DNA of 64,000 nucleotides. It comes from Bin76 sp963665765 (GTDB taxonomy: Bacteria; Actinomycetota; Acidimicrobiia; Spongiisociales; ZC4RG35). This document shows positions 45,169 to 54,402 of this stretch, piece after piece. Every line of letters starts with the position of its first letter. The first letter of the stretch is position 1. The translations under genes were made by a program, and so were the position numbers. The stretch covers positions 682,001 to 746,000 of the forward strand of contig OY762464.1 in the NCBI GenBank assembly GCA_963665765.1. Reading direction: 5' to 3'. The notes under the pieces were generated by a model. That model ran no database searches. It was given only the letters and a program-made list of their open reading frames with translations, and was not told the DNA's origin.

Positions 45169-45180
45169 GATACCAAGCAG

Positions 45181-46335
45181 CTACCGGGCGGGTACTGCCG
45201 ACCGGCGGGGAGACATTTTCGGCGCAGCCAGAATCCCAGACTTCACCCGCAACTGGCCGCAAGCGGCGTCGATACCGGTTCCGCGGGTGTCCCTCACCGT
45301 CACATTCACTTTCCGAGCCCGGAGAGCGGCGACGAACCGGCTGATCGCCTCCGGAGTGGAGGGCAGATCGGGGCTGAGGGGTGTGGGGTTCAGGGCGATC
45401 AGGTTGACATGGGCCCGCAGTCGCCGGGCGATCTTCGCCAAGCCTTCGGCCTGGAAGAGGTCGTCGTTCACCCCCCTGATCATGGTCCACTCCAAAGATA
45501 CTCTCCGGCCTTTTTTCTCGAAGAAGTACCGGGCAGCCGCTTCCACTTCGGACAGGGGATATCGCCGGTTCAGGGGAACCAGTTGCGAACGCAGATCATC
45601 ATCGGAGGCGTGCAGACTCACAGCCAGGCTGACCGGCCAACTTTCATCGGCCAGACGGCGGATTCCGGGAACCACTCCCACTGTCGATACGGTCAAGGAC
45701 CGGGCTGACATACCCATCTCCTCCACCATCACCCGGATCGCCTCCCGCAACCGGGGATAGTTCGCCAGGGGCTCGCCCATCCCCATGAACACCACATTGG
45801 TCACCCTGGGAGGGGCGCCTCGGAGAGGATGGGACCGCAAAAAGGCGTTGGCGTAAGTCAACTGAGCCACGATCTCACCGGCCTGCAGATGCCTTTCGAA
45901 ACCGAACTGCCCGGTAGCGCAAAAAGTGCAGGCCAGAGCACACCCCGCCTGCGATGAGACACACAATGTGGTGCGACTCCCATAGCCCATCGCCACCGCC
46001 TCCACCGACGCCCCGTCAAGCATCGTGAACAGCCACTTATAGGTGGTCCCCCGATCAGCTACCTGGGGCTCCCCAACCTCGAACGGCCACAGACGGTCTT
46101 CCAACTCGAGGCGGAATCCACCGGGCAGGTTGGTCATATCCCCGGCATGGAGCACCGGGCGCCGGTAGAGCCACTCCCGAAGTTGGCGGGATCGAAAAGA
46201 GGGCTGGTCGGCGCCGACCACCCGATCCAACTCGTCGGGAGAGATCAGGTAGAGAGAAACAGCTCCCTCTCGACTAGCCGCCGGTCCCCTGTTATCCGGT
46301 TGTTCCCCTTCCACGATCGGTCGGGCCGGATTCAA
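45181..46335 (-). CDS. rlmN: Dual-specificity 23S rRNA/tRNA adenine C2 methyltransferase
   Basis: Radical-SAM RNA methyltransferase, ~384 aa. The cluster motif is CALACTFC near residues 131-138. Also visible are RQLREWLYRR near the N-terminus, SSQAGC, GMGEPLANY, SVSTVGVVPGI, SLAVSLHASDD, LEWTMIRGVND and the C-terminal DTRGTGIDAACGQL with the methyl-carrying Cys. All are diagnostic of RlmN. The start is taken as a TTG overlapping the stop of the upstream small gene (TTGA); a GTG seven codons later is possible. RlmN modifies A2503 of 23S rRNA and A37 of some tRNAs. Confidence 0.94.
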   Translation of the reverse strand: MNPARPIVEGEQPDNRGPAASREGAVSLYLISPDELDRVVGADQPSFRSRQLREWLYRRPVLHAGDMTNLPGGFRLELEDRLWPFEVGEPQVADRGTTYKWLFTMLDGASVEAVAMGYGSRTTLCVSSQAGCALACTFCATGQFGFERHLQAGEIVAQLTYANAFLRSHPLRGAPPRVTNVVFMGMGEPLANYPRLREAIRVMVEEMGMSARSLTVSTVGVVPGIRRLADESWPVSLAVSLHASDDDLRSQLVPLNRRYPLSEVEAAARYFFEKKGRRVSLEWTMIRGVNDDLFQAEGLAKIARRLRAHVNLIALNPTPLSPDLPSTPEAISRFVAALRARKVNVTVRDTRGTGIDAACGQLRVKSGILAAPKMSPRRSAVPAR

Positions 46336-46634
46336 GCGGTGTCGTCAGAGACCCCGGAGGAATGGTCGTCGGTGTCCAGGTCGGAGGAAGATACATCGGT
46401 GACATCGGCGAGGGACGCCTCCGTGGGAGCGCCGGTCTCACCCGTATCGGCGAGGGACGCCTCCGTGGGAGCGGGAGTCTCACCGGCATCGGCGAGGGGC
46501 GCCGGTTCGACAACGTGGAAATCGGGATCCGGGGTCTCCCCCCCACCGATTGCGATACGGATCCGTTTGCGCATACCCCACGCCAAAGCGCCGATGCCGC
46601 CTACGAATGCCGCCAGTTTCAAGGCTTTTCTCAT
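46332..46634 (-). CDS. Small single-pass membrane protein with 14-residue repeats
   Basis: A 100-aa protein beginning MRKALKLAAFVGGIGALAW, one membrane helix, then a basic MRKRIRI stop and an acidic Thr/Ala/Glu tail. The tail holds imperfect repeats of 14 residues (LADAGETPAPTEAS, LADTGETGAPTEAS), reflected in 42-bp DNA repeats at 46404-46490. The stop overlaps the presumed rlmN start. It resembles small actinobacterial membrane proteins of unknown role. The real frame starts at 46634; a longer open frame upstream shadows the LLM gene. Confidence 0.6.
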   Translation of the reverse strand: MRKALKLAAFVGGIGALAWGMRKRIRIAIGGGETPDPDFHVVEPAPLADAGETPAPTEASLADTGETGAPTEASLADVTDVSSSDLDTDDHSSGVSDDTA

Positions 46635-46691
46635 AAGAACCACCAGTCTAATGTGATAGTCAAGCCACCAAACGGAGATAACGGTCCCCAT

Positions 46692-47720
46692 ATGAAGTTC
46701 GACTACCTCTTCCCCAGCCTGCCGCCCACGGCCGCCGCCGAACACGCTCACCGCGCGGCGCGGATCGGATACGATGGGTTTTTCACTGCCGAGACCGGCC
46801 ATGAGCCGTTTCTGCCCATATGCCTGGCGTCCCGGGCCGAACCGGGCTTGGAGGTGGGCACTGCCATAACCTTGGCTTTTCCGCGATCTCCCATGGTCAT
46901 GGCCCAACTGGCCTGGGACTGCCAGATCGTGGCGGGGGGCAGGTTTCTTCTCGGCCTGGGTACCCAGATAAAGCCCCACATCACCCGCCGCTTCTCCACC
47001 GAATGGTCCCGCCCAACTGCCCGACTCCGGGACTACATCGGAGCAGTCCGGGCAGTGTGGGATTGTTTTCAGAATGGGACCCGACTTCGTTACCAGGGCG
47101 ATTTCTATCAACTGACCCTGATGACTCCTTTCTTCAATCCCGGCCCCAACCGGCTTCCGAGCATTCCTATCTACATCGCCGGGGTCGGACCCCTTCTCAG
47201 CAGGCTGGCCGGCGAGGTCTGCGACGGCTTCCACGTTCATCCCTTCCACACCGCCAAATACTTGGACGAGTTGGTGCTGCCGGCCATCGCCGAAGGGGCC
47301 GCCCAGACCGGACGGACCCTCGATGATGTGGAACTGGCCACCCCGGTGTTCGTGGTCACCGGCCGCAGTGCCCAAGAGATGAACCGCATGATCCGGCCTG
47401 TCAAGGAGCAGATCGCTTTCTACGCCTCCACTCCCAGCTATGCGCCCATCCTCGATATCCACGGATGGGACTTCGGCCCCACCCTCCGGGCCATGAGCAA
47501 ACGAGGCAAGTGGCGACAGATGGCCGACGTGATCCCCGACGAGGTGGTCAACGAAGTGGCGGTGGTGGCGCCGCCCGAGGAGCTCGCCGATCGGCTACTG
47601 TCCCGATACGAGGGCAGAACGCAGAGAATATCCCTCTACAGCATGGCCGCAGAACCCATCTTCACCGAAGACGAATGGGCCGAACTGGCCGCCCGCATCA
47701 AGGGAGGGGCGACCGGGTAA
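46692..47720 (+). CDS. F420-dependent LLM-class oxidoreductase
   Basis: Luciferase-like monooxygenase-fold protein of 342 aa. The start MKFDYLFPSLPPTAAAEHAHRAARIGYDGFFTAE is typical, as are GTAITLAFPRSPMVMAQLAWD, GRFLLGLGTQ and IPIYIAGVGPLL. This group (TIGR03617-like) is common in F420-producing actinobacteria. It would reduce or oxidise an organic substrate with coenzyme F420; the substrate is unknown. The ATG at 46692 matches the conserved N-terminus, so the longer open frame upstream is not used. It is divergent from the small membrane gene and convergent with the phosphatase. Confidence 0.87.
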   Translation: MKFDYLFPSLPPTAAAEHAHRAARIGYDGFFTAETGHEPFLPICLASRAEPGLEVGTAITLAFPRSPMVMAQLAWDCQIVAGGRFLLGLGTQIKPHITRRFSTEWSRPTARLRDYIGAVRAVWDCFQNGTRLRYQGDFYQLTLMTPFFNPGPNRLPSIPIYIAGVGPLLSRLAGEVCDGFHVHPFHTAKYLDELVLPAIAEGAAQTGRTLDDVELATPVFVVTGRSAQEMNRMIRPVKEQIAFYASTPSYAPILDIHGWDFGPTLRAMSKRGKWRQMADVIPDEVVNEVAVVAPPEELADRLLSRYEGRTQRISLYSMAAEPIFTEDEWAELAARIKGGATG

Positions 47721-47735
47721 CCCGCCTAACCCGGC

Positions 47736-48380
47736 CTAATCGGAATCACCCCGACCCCGACCGGCGTCGGGCGACAGATGGCAGGTCTGGTTGTAGCTGA
47801 CCAAGGCGGGCAGATGCGGGTCGAAAGTGGTCACCGACGCATTTGCCGGAGGGCAGAGCCGCCCCAGGAAAATATTGCCGGGAGGATCCGCCCCGGTCAC
47901 CCACGAGGAGATCAGCAACGAAGGCCCGGCATGGGTACAAATCGCCACCTTCTCCTCCGAACCCATCCCGCCGATGATCTCCCGAAGGGCCTCCAACACG
48001 CGGCGTCGCACGTCGGCCCACCTCTCTCCCCCCGGACGGGGTACGTCCTCACCCTGCCGATAGCGTTCCATCAGATCCGGCCAGCCGTTCCAAAGCTCCT
48101 CCATGGTCCGGTTAGTCCACTCTCCGTCGCCCACTTCCCGCAAACGCTGATCGGTCTCGACTTGCATTCCCGACTCCGCCGCGAACGGGGCCATGGTCTG
48201 GGTGCAGCGGAGCAGGTCACTGGAAATCACCCGATGCGGCCGAAAGCGGGCCAATACGGGAACCAGGAGACGAGCCTGCCGGACGCCCGCCTCGTCCAAA
48301 GGCTCGTCATATTGCCCGATGAATCGCCCCGAGGAGTTGCCGGACGTCCGACCATGTCTGATCAGCATTATCAAGGCCAT
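47736..48380 (-). CDS. Histidine phosphatase family protein
   Basis: Phosphoglycerate-mutase-like hydrolase of 214 aa. The catalytic motif LIRHGRTSGN lies at residues 5-14, the second His in ICTHAGPSLL near 150, with the usual Glu/Arg context (SSDLLRCTQT). The group related to CobC and general phosphatases is probable; the substrate is unknown. The ATG at 48380 (MALIMLIRHG) is preferred because the start upstream at 48425 adds nothing conserved. It converges with the LLM gene. Confidence 0.86.
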   Translation of the reverse strand: MALIMLIRHGRTSGNSSGRFIGQYDEPLDEAGVRQARLLVPVLARFRPHRVISSDLLRCTQTMAPFAAESGMQVETDQRLREVGDGEWTNRTMEELWNGWPDLMERYRQGEDVPRPGGERWADVRRRVLEALREIIGGMGSEEKVAICTHAGPSLLISSWVTGADPPGNIFLGRLCPPANASVTTFDPHLPALVSYNQTCHLSPDAGRGRGDSD

Positions 48381-48448
48381 CTGCCCAGCCACCTCCAGCG
48401 TCGGTTCAGGTTGGCTACCAACCACCGACTATAAGAACCAGCACCCAG

Positions 48449-48710
48449 TCTCGCGAAAAACAGGGGTATCCAGGGGTTGACTCCTACCACCAATATGGCA
48501 CATCTTGATTGGAGTCAAACATCTCCCGGTCCTGTCCGACGTCGTCAGGACCGCGCCGGAGGTCATGAGTTTTTTCGGGACGCTGCTTCCCGCCATAAAC
48601 CCATGGCGAATCGTGTCCCGATCCTGGCGGTGAGCGGCGGGGGAGGGGATCCCAACGGGCGAAAATCAGGTCTGGCCCGATTTTCGCGATACAACGTTTG
48701 TTTTCACAAC
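48449..48710 (-). repeat. Dispersed intergenic repeat, copy B (~260 bp, inverted)
   Basis: Read on the minus strand it begins GTTGTGAAAAC (48700-48710), has GCGAAAATC...GATTTTCGCC, the CCCCTCCCCCGCCGCTCACC block, GATCGGGACACG, a GACGACGTCGG and ACCGGGAGATG segment and ends TTTTTCGCGA (48451-48460). All these occur in the same order in copy A at 37856-38135. The 520-base gap 48381-48901 holds this repeat and the promoter region of the next gene. Confidence 0.75.
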
Positions 48711-48901
48711 CCGGCCCGCTATCCGCCCCGCTATCCCTCGACCGGAGACTCACCCCACCGGGCGGCCCTCGTTACTTCCCTGCCGATTCCCCTTCCAAGA
48801 TAAGCATCACACCCGGCGATTCCTTCCCGCCGGGCAACCTCGGGGGCATACTTGGAGCCATACCCATCCGCGGTGGCATCGGTCCAGAGAAAGGGCGCAT
48901 C

Positions 48902-49669
48902 ATGGTTCGTTATGAAGTGAGTGAGGGCCGGGCCACCCTCACCATCGATCAGCCTCATCGCCGGAATCCCCTTTCGGTGGATACTCTGGAGGAGCTGCTG
49001 ACCGGCACCCGCCGGGCACTGGCGGATCCGGCGGTGCGGGTGGTGATCTACACCGGCGCCGGCGACCGGGCCTTTTGCGCCGGCGCCGACCTGGACGGAG
49101 GGATATTTGACGCGCCGGTGGGAATGCACCGCCAACGGGGCGCCCTGGCGGACCTGTTCCGCTTGATGATCCGGGGAGGAAAACCCACCATCGCCAGAGT
49201 GAACGGCCATGCCCTGGGCGGGGGATTCGGGCTGATGTGCGCCTGCGACATAGTGATCTGCGTGGAGGATGCCAAGCTGGGAACCCCCGAGGTGAGGGTC
49301 GGTGTGTGGCCGATGCTTATCTCGGCCGTACTGGCTCGAACCATTCCCCGGCGGCCGCTGCTGGAAATGATGATGACCGGTCGGCTGCTCACCCCCACCG
49401 AGGCATTGGAGCTGGGCGCGGTCTCCCGAGTGGTAAGAAGAGACCAACTCGACCAAGAGGTTTCCGACACCGCCGCCGCACTGCAAGCCCGCAGTGCCGC
49501 CGCACTGCAACTGGGAAAGGAGGCTTTCTGGATGATCGGCGATCTGGGGGTGGATGCGGGCTTGGACTTTCTGTCCGGAGGGCTCACCGCCACGCTCTTG
49601 ACCGAGGACGCCCAGGAGGGCATCGCCGCTTTTGTGGAGAAACGAGCGCCGGTCTGGACCGGCAGGTAA
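48902..49669 (+). CDS. Enoyl-CoA hydratase/isomerase family protein
   Basis: Crotonase-fold enzyme of 255 aa. Oxyanion-hole segments AFCAGADLDGG near residue 58 and GHALGGGFGLM near 102 are present; the catalytic Glu position appears in GTPEVRVGVWP near 136. The ATG at 48902 has AGAAAGGG upstream and starts the conserved VRYEVSEGRATLTIDQPHRRN segment. It is not closely similar to the crotonase at 11392. It precedes the Tat genes by 21 bases, which may be accidental. Confidence 0.88.
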   Translation: MVRYEVSEGRATLTIDQPHRRNPLSVDTLEELLTGTRRALADPAVRVVIYTGAGDRAFCAGADLDGGIFDAPVGMHRQRGALADLFRLMIRGGKPTIARVNGHALGGGFGLMCACDIVICVEDAKLGTPEVRVGVWPMLISAVLARTIPRRPLLEMMMTGRLLTPTEALELGAVSRVVRRDQLDQEVSDTAAALQARSAAALQLGKEAFWMIGDLGVDAGLDFLSGGLTATLLTEDAQEGIAAFVEKRAPVWTGR

Positions 49670-49690
49670 TACCTATACCATTGGAATCCG

Positions 49691-50164
49691 ATGCCTGAGT
49701 GGAGCGAGATCCTGGTCATCCTGGTGGTAGCCATGGTGGTTTTCGGTCCACATCGCCTCCCCGCCATGGCGCGCCGGGCCGGAAGAATGATGGCCGAATT
49801 CCGAACCGCGGCCCGCGAACTTCGGGAAGGCATCGAGAAGGAACTGGCGGTGGAAGAGCTAAGGGAAGTCGCCAAAGACGTGAGATCGACCACCAAGGAG
49901 GCCGGCCAGCAGGCACGGAAGTCCCTGGCGGAATCCGACAAAGCTCTGCGAACCCCTCCTCCGCTGGCCCGCCCCCACGACACCACCCCGGGAGCAGAAC
50001 GAGAAAGCCAAGCGGCTGTCCCATCCGTCCCGGATCTGGACCTCGACTCTGAAGAAACCCCCTCCCCTCCCACCGCATCCGAGAGCGGCTCGGACCCCTC
50101 GGACCCTGACCACCCGGTGGAGGAACCTTCCGATCGGACCGAACAGGCGGATCAGCCTTCATGA
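49691..50164 (+). CDS. Twin-arginine translocase TatA/TatB-type subunit
   Basis: A 157-aa protein with one N-terminal membrane helix (SEILVILVVAMVVFGPHRLP), containing the conserved FGP hinge, then an amphipathic helix (MARRAGRMMAEFRTAARELREGIEKE) and a long acidic disordered tail. A charged residue (Glu) near the start of the helix and a Pro at the hinge resemble TatB more than TatA. It overlaps tatC by four bases and belongs to the Tat export complex. Confidence 0.88.
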   Translation: MPEWSEILVILVVAMVVFGPHRLPAMARRAGRMMAEFRTAARELREGIEKELAVEELREVAKDVRSTTKEAGQQARKSLAESDKALRTPPPLARPHDTTPGAERESQAAVPSVPDLDLDSEETPSPPTASESGSDPSDPDHPVEEPSDRTEQADQPS

Positions 50165-50880
50165 GCGACAACAGTCGCCAACCTCTTCTCTCTCACCTCA
50201 ACGAACTCAGATGGAGGCTGGTCAAATCGGCGGTCGCCGTCCTGATAGGTTCGATCATCGCTCTCCTCTTCGGCGCCGAGATAAAAGACCTCCTCCAACT
50301 CCCCTACGACCGCGCCTTTCCCGGCGAAGAAAACACCCTGCAGGTGCTGGCCCCCACCGAGGAGTTCTCCGTACTGATGAAAATCGCCTTCTTCGGAGGG
50401 GCGATCCTGGCCAGCCCGGTGATCATCTATCAGGTTTGGATGTTCATCACCCCCGCCCTGACCCGCCGGGAGAAGAGGTGGGCGATCCCCATCGTGATCT
50501 CATGCACAGTCCTGTTCTGCCTGGGAGTGGGGGTGGGATACCAGACCATGGGCCGCGGGCTCGCCTTTCTGCTGGGAATCTTCGAAGATGTGGCCAACAA
50601 TCTTCGCCTCACCGATTACTTCTCGTTTGCCATCCGCTTTTTGTTGGCGTTCGGCGTTTCTTTCCTATACCCGGTGTTCCTTTTCACCGCGGCCGCCGCC
50701 AATCTGGTCACCTCCAAACAGTTGGCGCGCGGCCGAAGGTGGGCGGTGCTGCTGGTGGTGACCGGCGCCGCCATAATCACCCCCACCGGGGATGTGCTCA
50801 CCCTGGCCATGCTGTCGGTCCCTCTCTACGTCTTTTACGAGATCACCTACTGGCTGGTCCGGCTGGTGCTGAGAAAGTGA
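50161..50880 (+). CDS. tatC: Twin-arginine translocase subunit TatC
   Basis: Integral membrane protein of 239 aa with six hydrophobic segments. N-terminal SHLNELRWRLVKS is the signature that binds the twin-arginine signal, and the later LAPTEEFSVLMKIAFFGG and the periplasmic/cytoplasmic loops YQVWMFITPALTRREKR match TatC. Its ATG overlaps the TatB-like stop and its own stop overlaps the helicase start (GTGA). Confidence 0.95.
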   Translation: MSDNSRQPLLSHLNELRWRLVKSAVAVLIGSIIALLFGAEIKDLLQLPYDRAFPGEENTLQVLAPTEEFSVLMKIAFFGGAILASPVIIYQVWMFITPALTRREKRWAIPIVISCTVLFCLGVGVGYQTMGRGLAFLLGIFEDVANNLRLTDYFSFAIRFLLAFGVSFLYPVFLFTAAAANLVTSKQLARGRRWAVLLVVTGAAIITPTGDVLTLAMLSVPLYVFYEITYWLVRLVLRK

Positions 50881-53423
50881 GCGCCGCGCCGATCAGCCGC
50901 CAGTATCTGGATCGTCTCCCCTTCGACCCCGACCCCTTCCAGACCCAATCGGCCGAGGCGCTGGAAGAAGGCGCCAACGTGGTGGTCACCGCCCCCACCG
51001 GAGCGGGGAAGACCCTGGTGGCCGAAATCGCCATCCATCTGGCCTTGGCCGCCGGACGGCGCGCTTTTTACACCACCCCCATCAAGGCGCTCTCCAACCA
51101 GAAGTACAACGATCTGTCCGCCCATTACGGAAACGAGCAAGTGGGTCTCCTCACCGGAGACAACGCCATCCGGGGAGAGGCGCCGGTGGTGGTGATGACA
51201 GCCGAAGTCCTTCGCAACATGCTCTACACCGACCCGGAGCGAATATCGGGAGTGGGGGTGGCCATCCTGGACGAGGTGCATTATCTGGCCGATCGGTCCC
51301 GGGGAGCGGTGTGGGAAGAGATCATCATTCATGCCCCACCATCGCTTCAGATGGTGTGTCTTTCCGCCACGGTCTCCAACGCCTCCGAATTCGCGGGATG
51401 GATCGGCCAGTGCCGGGGACCCACCCGACTGATCCGCGCCACCCGCAGACCGGTGCCGCTTCGCGACTTCTACGCCCTCGGTGACCGCTGGGGACCCCAG
51501 CACATCCGCCTGCTTCCCACCTTCGTGCGAACCGACGGCCGGAAAAAACCCAACCCGCGGATTGTTTCGCTTCTGTCGAGCGGACGGAGCCGTCGAAGGT
51601 TCGCCGCTCCGCGCCGCACCCAAGTGGTGGAGGCCCTTTCTGCCGAGAGCCTTCTGCCTGCCATTTATTTTATTTTTTCCAGAGCGGGTTGCGAGGCGGC
51701 CGCCGCTTCGGTGGTCGGCGCCGGAATCCGACTCACACCACCGGACAAGCGCCGGACAATCCGCTCGGTGGCCGAGGCCCACACCGCCCATCTCTCCGAT
51801 CAGGACCTGCAGGCTCTCGACTACCCGGAATGGCTGGATCGCCTCGAAGCGGGTGTGGCCGCCCACCATGCCGGCATGGTCCCCGCTTTCAAGGAGGCAA
51901 CCGAGGAGTTGTTCGCCTCCGGGCTCTTGGGGGTGGTCTTCGCCACCGAGACCTTGGCGCTGGGCATCAACATGCCCGCCCGGACCGTGGTGCTCGAATC
52001 CCTCACCAAATTCACCGGCGAAACTCATCAGGCCCTGGAACCCGGCGACTACACCCAACTCACCGGTCGGGCCGGCCGGCGGGGAATAGATACCGAGGGG
52101 TTCGGAGTGGCGCTCTATTCCCGCTACGTACCCTTTCACGAGGTTACGAAGGCGGCGGGAACCGGGGCCCACCCTCTGGTGTCGAGCTTTCGCATCACCT
52201 ACAACATGGTGGCCAACCTGGTGGCCAACTACCCCGAGGAGCGGGCCGCCGATCTGCTTTCGGCCTCGTTCGCCAACTACCAGCAGGCTTCCCGACTCGA
52301 GGCAGAGAAAAGGCTGGCCAAAGATCTCGCCAAAAAGCTGGACCAGGAGGAGCGTGACAGCATGTGCGAGCGGGGTTCGGTTTTTGACTACCTGAAGCGA
52401 CTCGACAAGGCCAGAACCAGCCAAGGTGAACTGTTGAGGATACTGCAGATCGGCGACATCTTCGAGATCCCGGCGGGCCGCCGATCCGGTCGTTATGTGG
52501 TGCTGCGCAGGATCGCCCGCCGTTCCAAGGCGCCCCGGGTGCTGGCCGTTTCCGAACAGGGCGCCACCTTCTCTATGGGCGCCCGGGAGATAGTGGATGC
52601 CACCAAACTGGGACGGATCGGAGTACCCAAGCGACGTCAGGCCGACCAGCGGGCACTCCATCGGGAGATGGCCACTCGGCTACGCAACTCCGCCTCCAAA
52701 TATGCCGGCGCCGCTCGTTCGGCCCGCGGATCGGCGCTGGACCAACATCCGGTGGCCGGGTGTCCGGACCTCCGCTTCCATCTGCGACGGGCCCGCCGGG
52801 CGCGGCGCACCCGCCGCCGACTCGATCAACTCCAATCCGACGGAGCGTGGGCCACCACCGGCCTGGCAGCCCGGTTCGCCTCGGTCAAAGGAGTGATGGA
52901 AGATTGGGGTTATCTGTCCGGATGGAGCGTCACCTCCGCCGGGGAACGTCTTCGGATGGTCTACAACGAAAGGGACCTCCTGATCGCCGAGTCGGTGTTC
53001 AAAGGCCTGTTCGACGATCTGACCCCCGAAGAGACGGCCGCTTTGGGATCGGTCTTTGTGTACGATCCCCGCAACACCTCTCCTCCCTCCGCTCGCTGGC
53101 CCACCCCCCGTCTGGCCGACCGCTGGCAGGAACTGATCAATCTCACGGAACGCCTGAACCGCTCCGAGGCGGCCCGCCGGATCGACCCCACCAGGGCCCC
53201 CGAACCCGGATGCGCCGGTGACATGTATCGATGGGCGAGCGGTGCGTCCCTGGCCGAGATAGTGGAGAGTGGACACACTCCCGGGGACTTCGTCAGAACC
53301 GCCCGCCAACTGGTCGATCTGCTCAGGCAACTCCGTGACGCCTTCCCCACGATCTCCCACCCTGCCCGGTCTGCTCTGCGCCGGGTTGACCGGGGCGTGG
53401 TCGCGCCCCATATGCACGCTTGA
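50877..53423 (+). CDS. Ski2-like DEAD/DEAH RNA helicase
   Basis: Superfamily-2 helicase of 848 aa, typically encoded next to tatC in actinobacteria. Motif I is TAPTGAGKT near residues 39-46, motif II LDEVHYL near 132, motif III LSATVSN, then AAHHAGM, the motif V/VI region ETLALGINMPAR and YTQLTGRAGRRG. The C-terminal Ski2-type/DSHCT domain follows. GTG 50877 overlaps the tatC stop; the same frame is open into tatC but that is a shadow. Probably acts in RNA processing or degradation. Confidence 0.92.
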   Translation: MSAAPISRQYLDRLPFDPDPFQTQSAEALEEGANVVVTAPTGAGKTLVAEIAIHLALAAGRRAFYTTPIKALSNQKYNDLSAHYGNEQVGLLTGDNAIRGEAPVVVMTAEVLRNMLYTDPERISGVGVAILDEVHYLADRSRGAVWEEIIIHAPPSLQMVCLSATVSNASEFAGWIGQCRGPTRLIRATRRPVPLRDFYALGDRWGPQHIRLLPTFVRTDGRKKPNPRIVSLLSSGRSRRRFAAPRRTQVVEALSAESLLPAIYFIFSRAGCEAAAASVVGAGIRLTPPDKRRTIRSVAEAHTAHLSDQDLQALDYPEWLDRLEAGVAAHHAGMVPAFKEATEELFASGLLGVVFATETLALGINMPARTVVLESLTKFTGETHQALEPGDYTQLTGRAGRRGIDTEGFGVALYSRYVPFHEVTKAAGTGAHPLVSSFRITYNMVANLVANYPEERAADLLSASFANYQQASRLEAEKRLAKDLAKKLDQEERDSMCERGSVFDYLKRLDKARTSQGELLRILQIGDIFEIPAGRRSGRYVVLRRIARRSKAPRVLAVSEQGATFSMGAREIVDATKLGRIGVPKRRQADQRALHREMATRLRNSASKYAGAARSARGSALDQHPVAGCPDLRFHLRRARRARRTRRRLDQLQSDGAWATTGLAARFASVKGVMEDWGYLSGWSVTSAGERLRMVYNERDLLIAESVFKGLFDDLTPEETAALGSVFVYDPRNTSPPSARWPTPRLADRWQELINLTERLNRSEAARRIDPTRAPEPGCAGDMYRWASGASLAEIVESGHTPGDFVRTARQLVDLLRQLRDAFPTISHPARSALRRVDRGVVAPHMHA

Positions 53424-53538
53424 CCATGGGCGGAGAAAATGAAAGAATCCTGGCAAAGGACTCAATCGGAGGAACTAATGGTCTATACTTTCGCTCCGGC
53501 TTCGAGGCCCCCACCGGTCCCGACGAACAGGAGCTCCG

Positions 53539-53925
53539 TTGGCTGTGAAGAAGACCCCGGGTTTCACAGACGATTTCGAGGAGGGAGAACTCGGCACCGA
53601 TCTTGATGAGGATTTGGAGGAAGAAGAGCCGTTCGACGACTCTCGGTTGGACGATCAGGATGACGAGCCCGATGACGACGACGAGGACGAACTCTCCGGT
53701 TTGGAAGTCGAGGAACTCAACATGGTGGAAAAAGGAGTGTCAGCCAAGTTGCTCACCTCCGAACAGGCCAGAGAGGTGGCGGCATTTCGCCGCCAGGAAC
53801 TTTCCATAAACCTCGACGAACACGCCATCCGCCCTAACGAGTTTCAGTGCGAAGCCTGCTTTCTCGTAAAGAGAATCCGCCAGAGATCCTCTCCCGGGTT
53901 GGATATCTGTGTCGACTGCGATTGA
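53539..53925 (+). CDS. DUF4193 acidic zinc-ribbon protein
   Basis: A 128-aa actinobacterial protein. The first half is extremely acidic (long runs of Asp/Glu around DEDLEEEEPFDD). The second half carries LTSEQAREVAAFRRQELSI-like and CEACFLVKR...CVDC, two CxxC pairs that form a probable zinc ribbon, as in DUF4193. A TTG at 53539 begins MAVKKTPGF, the usual family start. Some relatives are annotated as dUTPase-associated; the function is not established. Confidence 0.85.
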   Translation: MAVKKTPGFTDDFEEGELGTDLDEDLEEEEPFDDSRLDDQDDEPDDDDEDELSGLEVEELNMVEKGVSAKLLTSEQAREVAAFRRQELSINLDEHAIRPNEFQCEACFLVKRIRQRSSPGLDICVDCD

Positions 53926-53979
53926 CGGTCACCTGCTTTCCTTTTGCCGACCAACTCCGGGAATGACCCTGCCCGACCT

Positions 53980-54402
53980 ATGACTCTGCCCCACCACCGG
54001 GCCACAGACCGGCGGCCGGTACCCGGAGTGGGGGTGGTGATGGTTGATGGTCGGAAGAGGCTGCTGCTTGTACAACGTGGACAGGGGGCGGGCGCCGGCC
54101 TGTGGGCCGTACCCGGCGGCCGGGTCCGTTGGGGTGAGACACGGCGGGAAGCCGCCCGGCGGGAAGCCCGTGAGGAGACCGGACTGGAGGTGGAGATCGG
54201 GGCCGTGGCCTGGGTGGGAGAGGCGGTGGGTCCCGGCAGCCCTCCGGCCTGGCATTTCACCCTGGTCGACTTCTGGGGGGAAGTGAAAGGGGGAAAATTG
54301 CGGGCCGGAGACGACGCGGCCGACGTCCGGTGGGTTCCCCTGGAAGAAATACGAGAGTATCCGCTGGTCCCCAGCATGTTTTCGCTCCTGGAGAGATTGT
54401 GA
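53980..54402 (+). CDS. Nudix hydrolase
   Basis: A 140-aa protein with a complete Nudix box, GRVRWGETRREAARREAREETGL, written here in two parts: G-x5-E at its left and REAREETGL at its right. The segment GVGVVMVDG begins the fold. It hydrolyses a nucleoside diphosphate-type compound (8-oxo-dGTP or ADP-ribose are common); specificity is unknown. The ATG at 53980 is chosen from the conserved N-terminus. Its stop overlaps the start of the HAD phosphatase. Confidence 0.9.
   Translation: MTLPHHRATDRRPVPGVGVVMVDGRKRLLLVQRGQGAGAGLWAVPGGRVRWGETRREAARREAREETGLEVEIGAVAWVGEAVGPGSPPAWHFTLVDFWGEVKGGKLRAGDDAADVRWVPLEEIREYPLVPSMFSLLERL

Noticed and set aside
50211..50876. N-terminal extension of the Ski2-like helicase
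   Set aside because: It covers tatC in another frame; the GTGA overlap at 50877 and the position of motif I give the right start.
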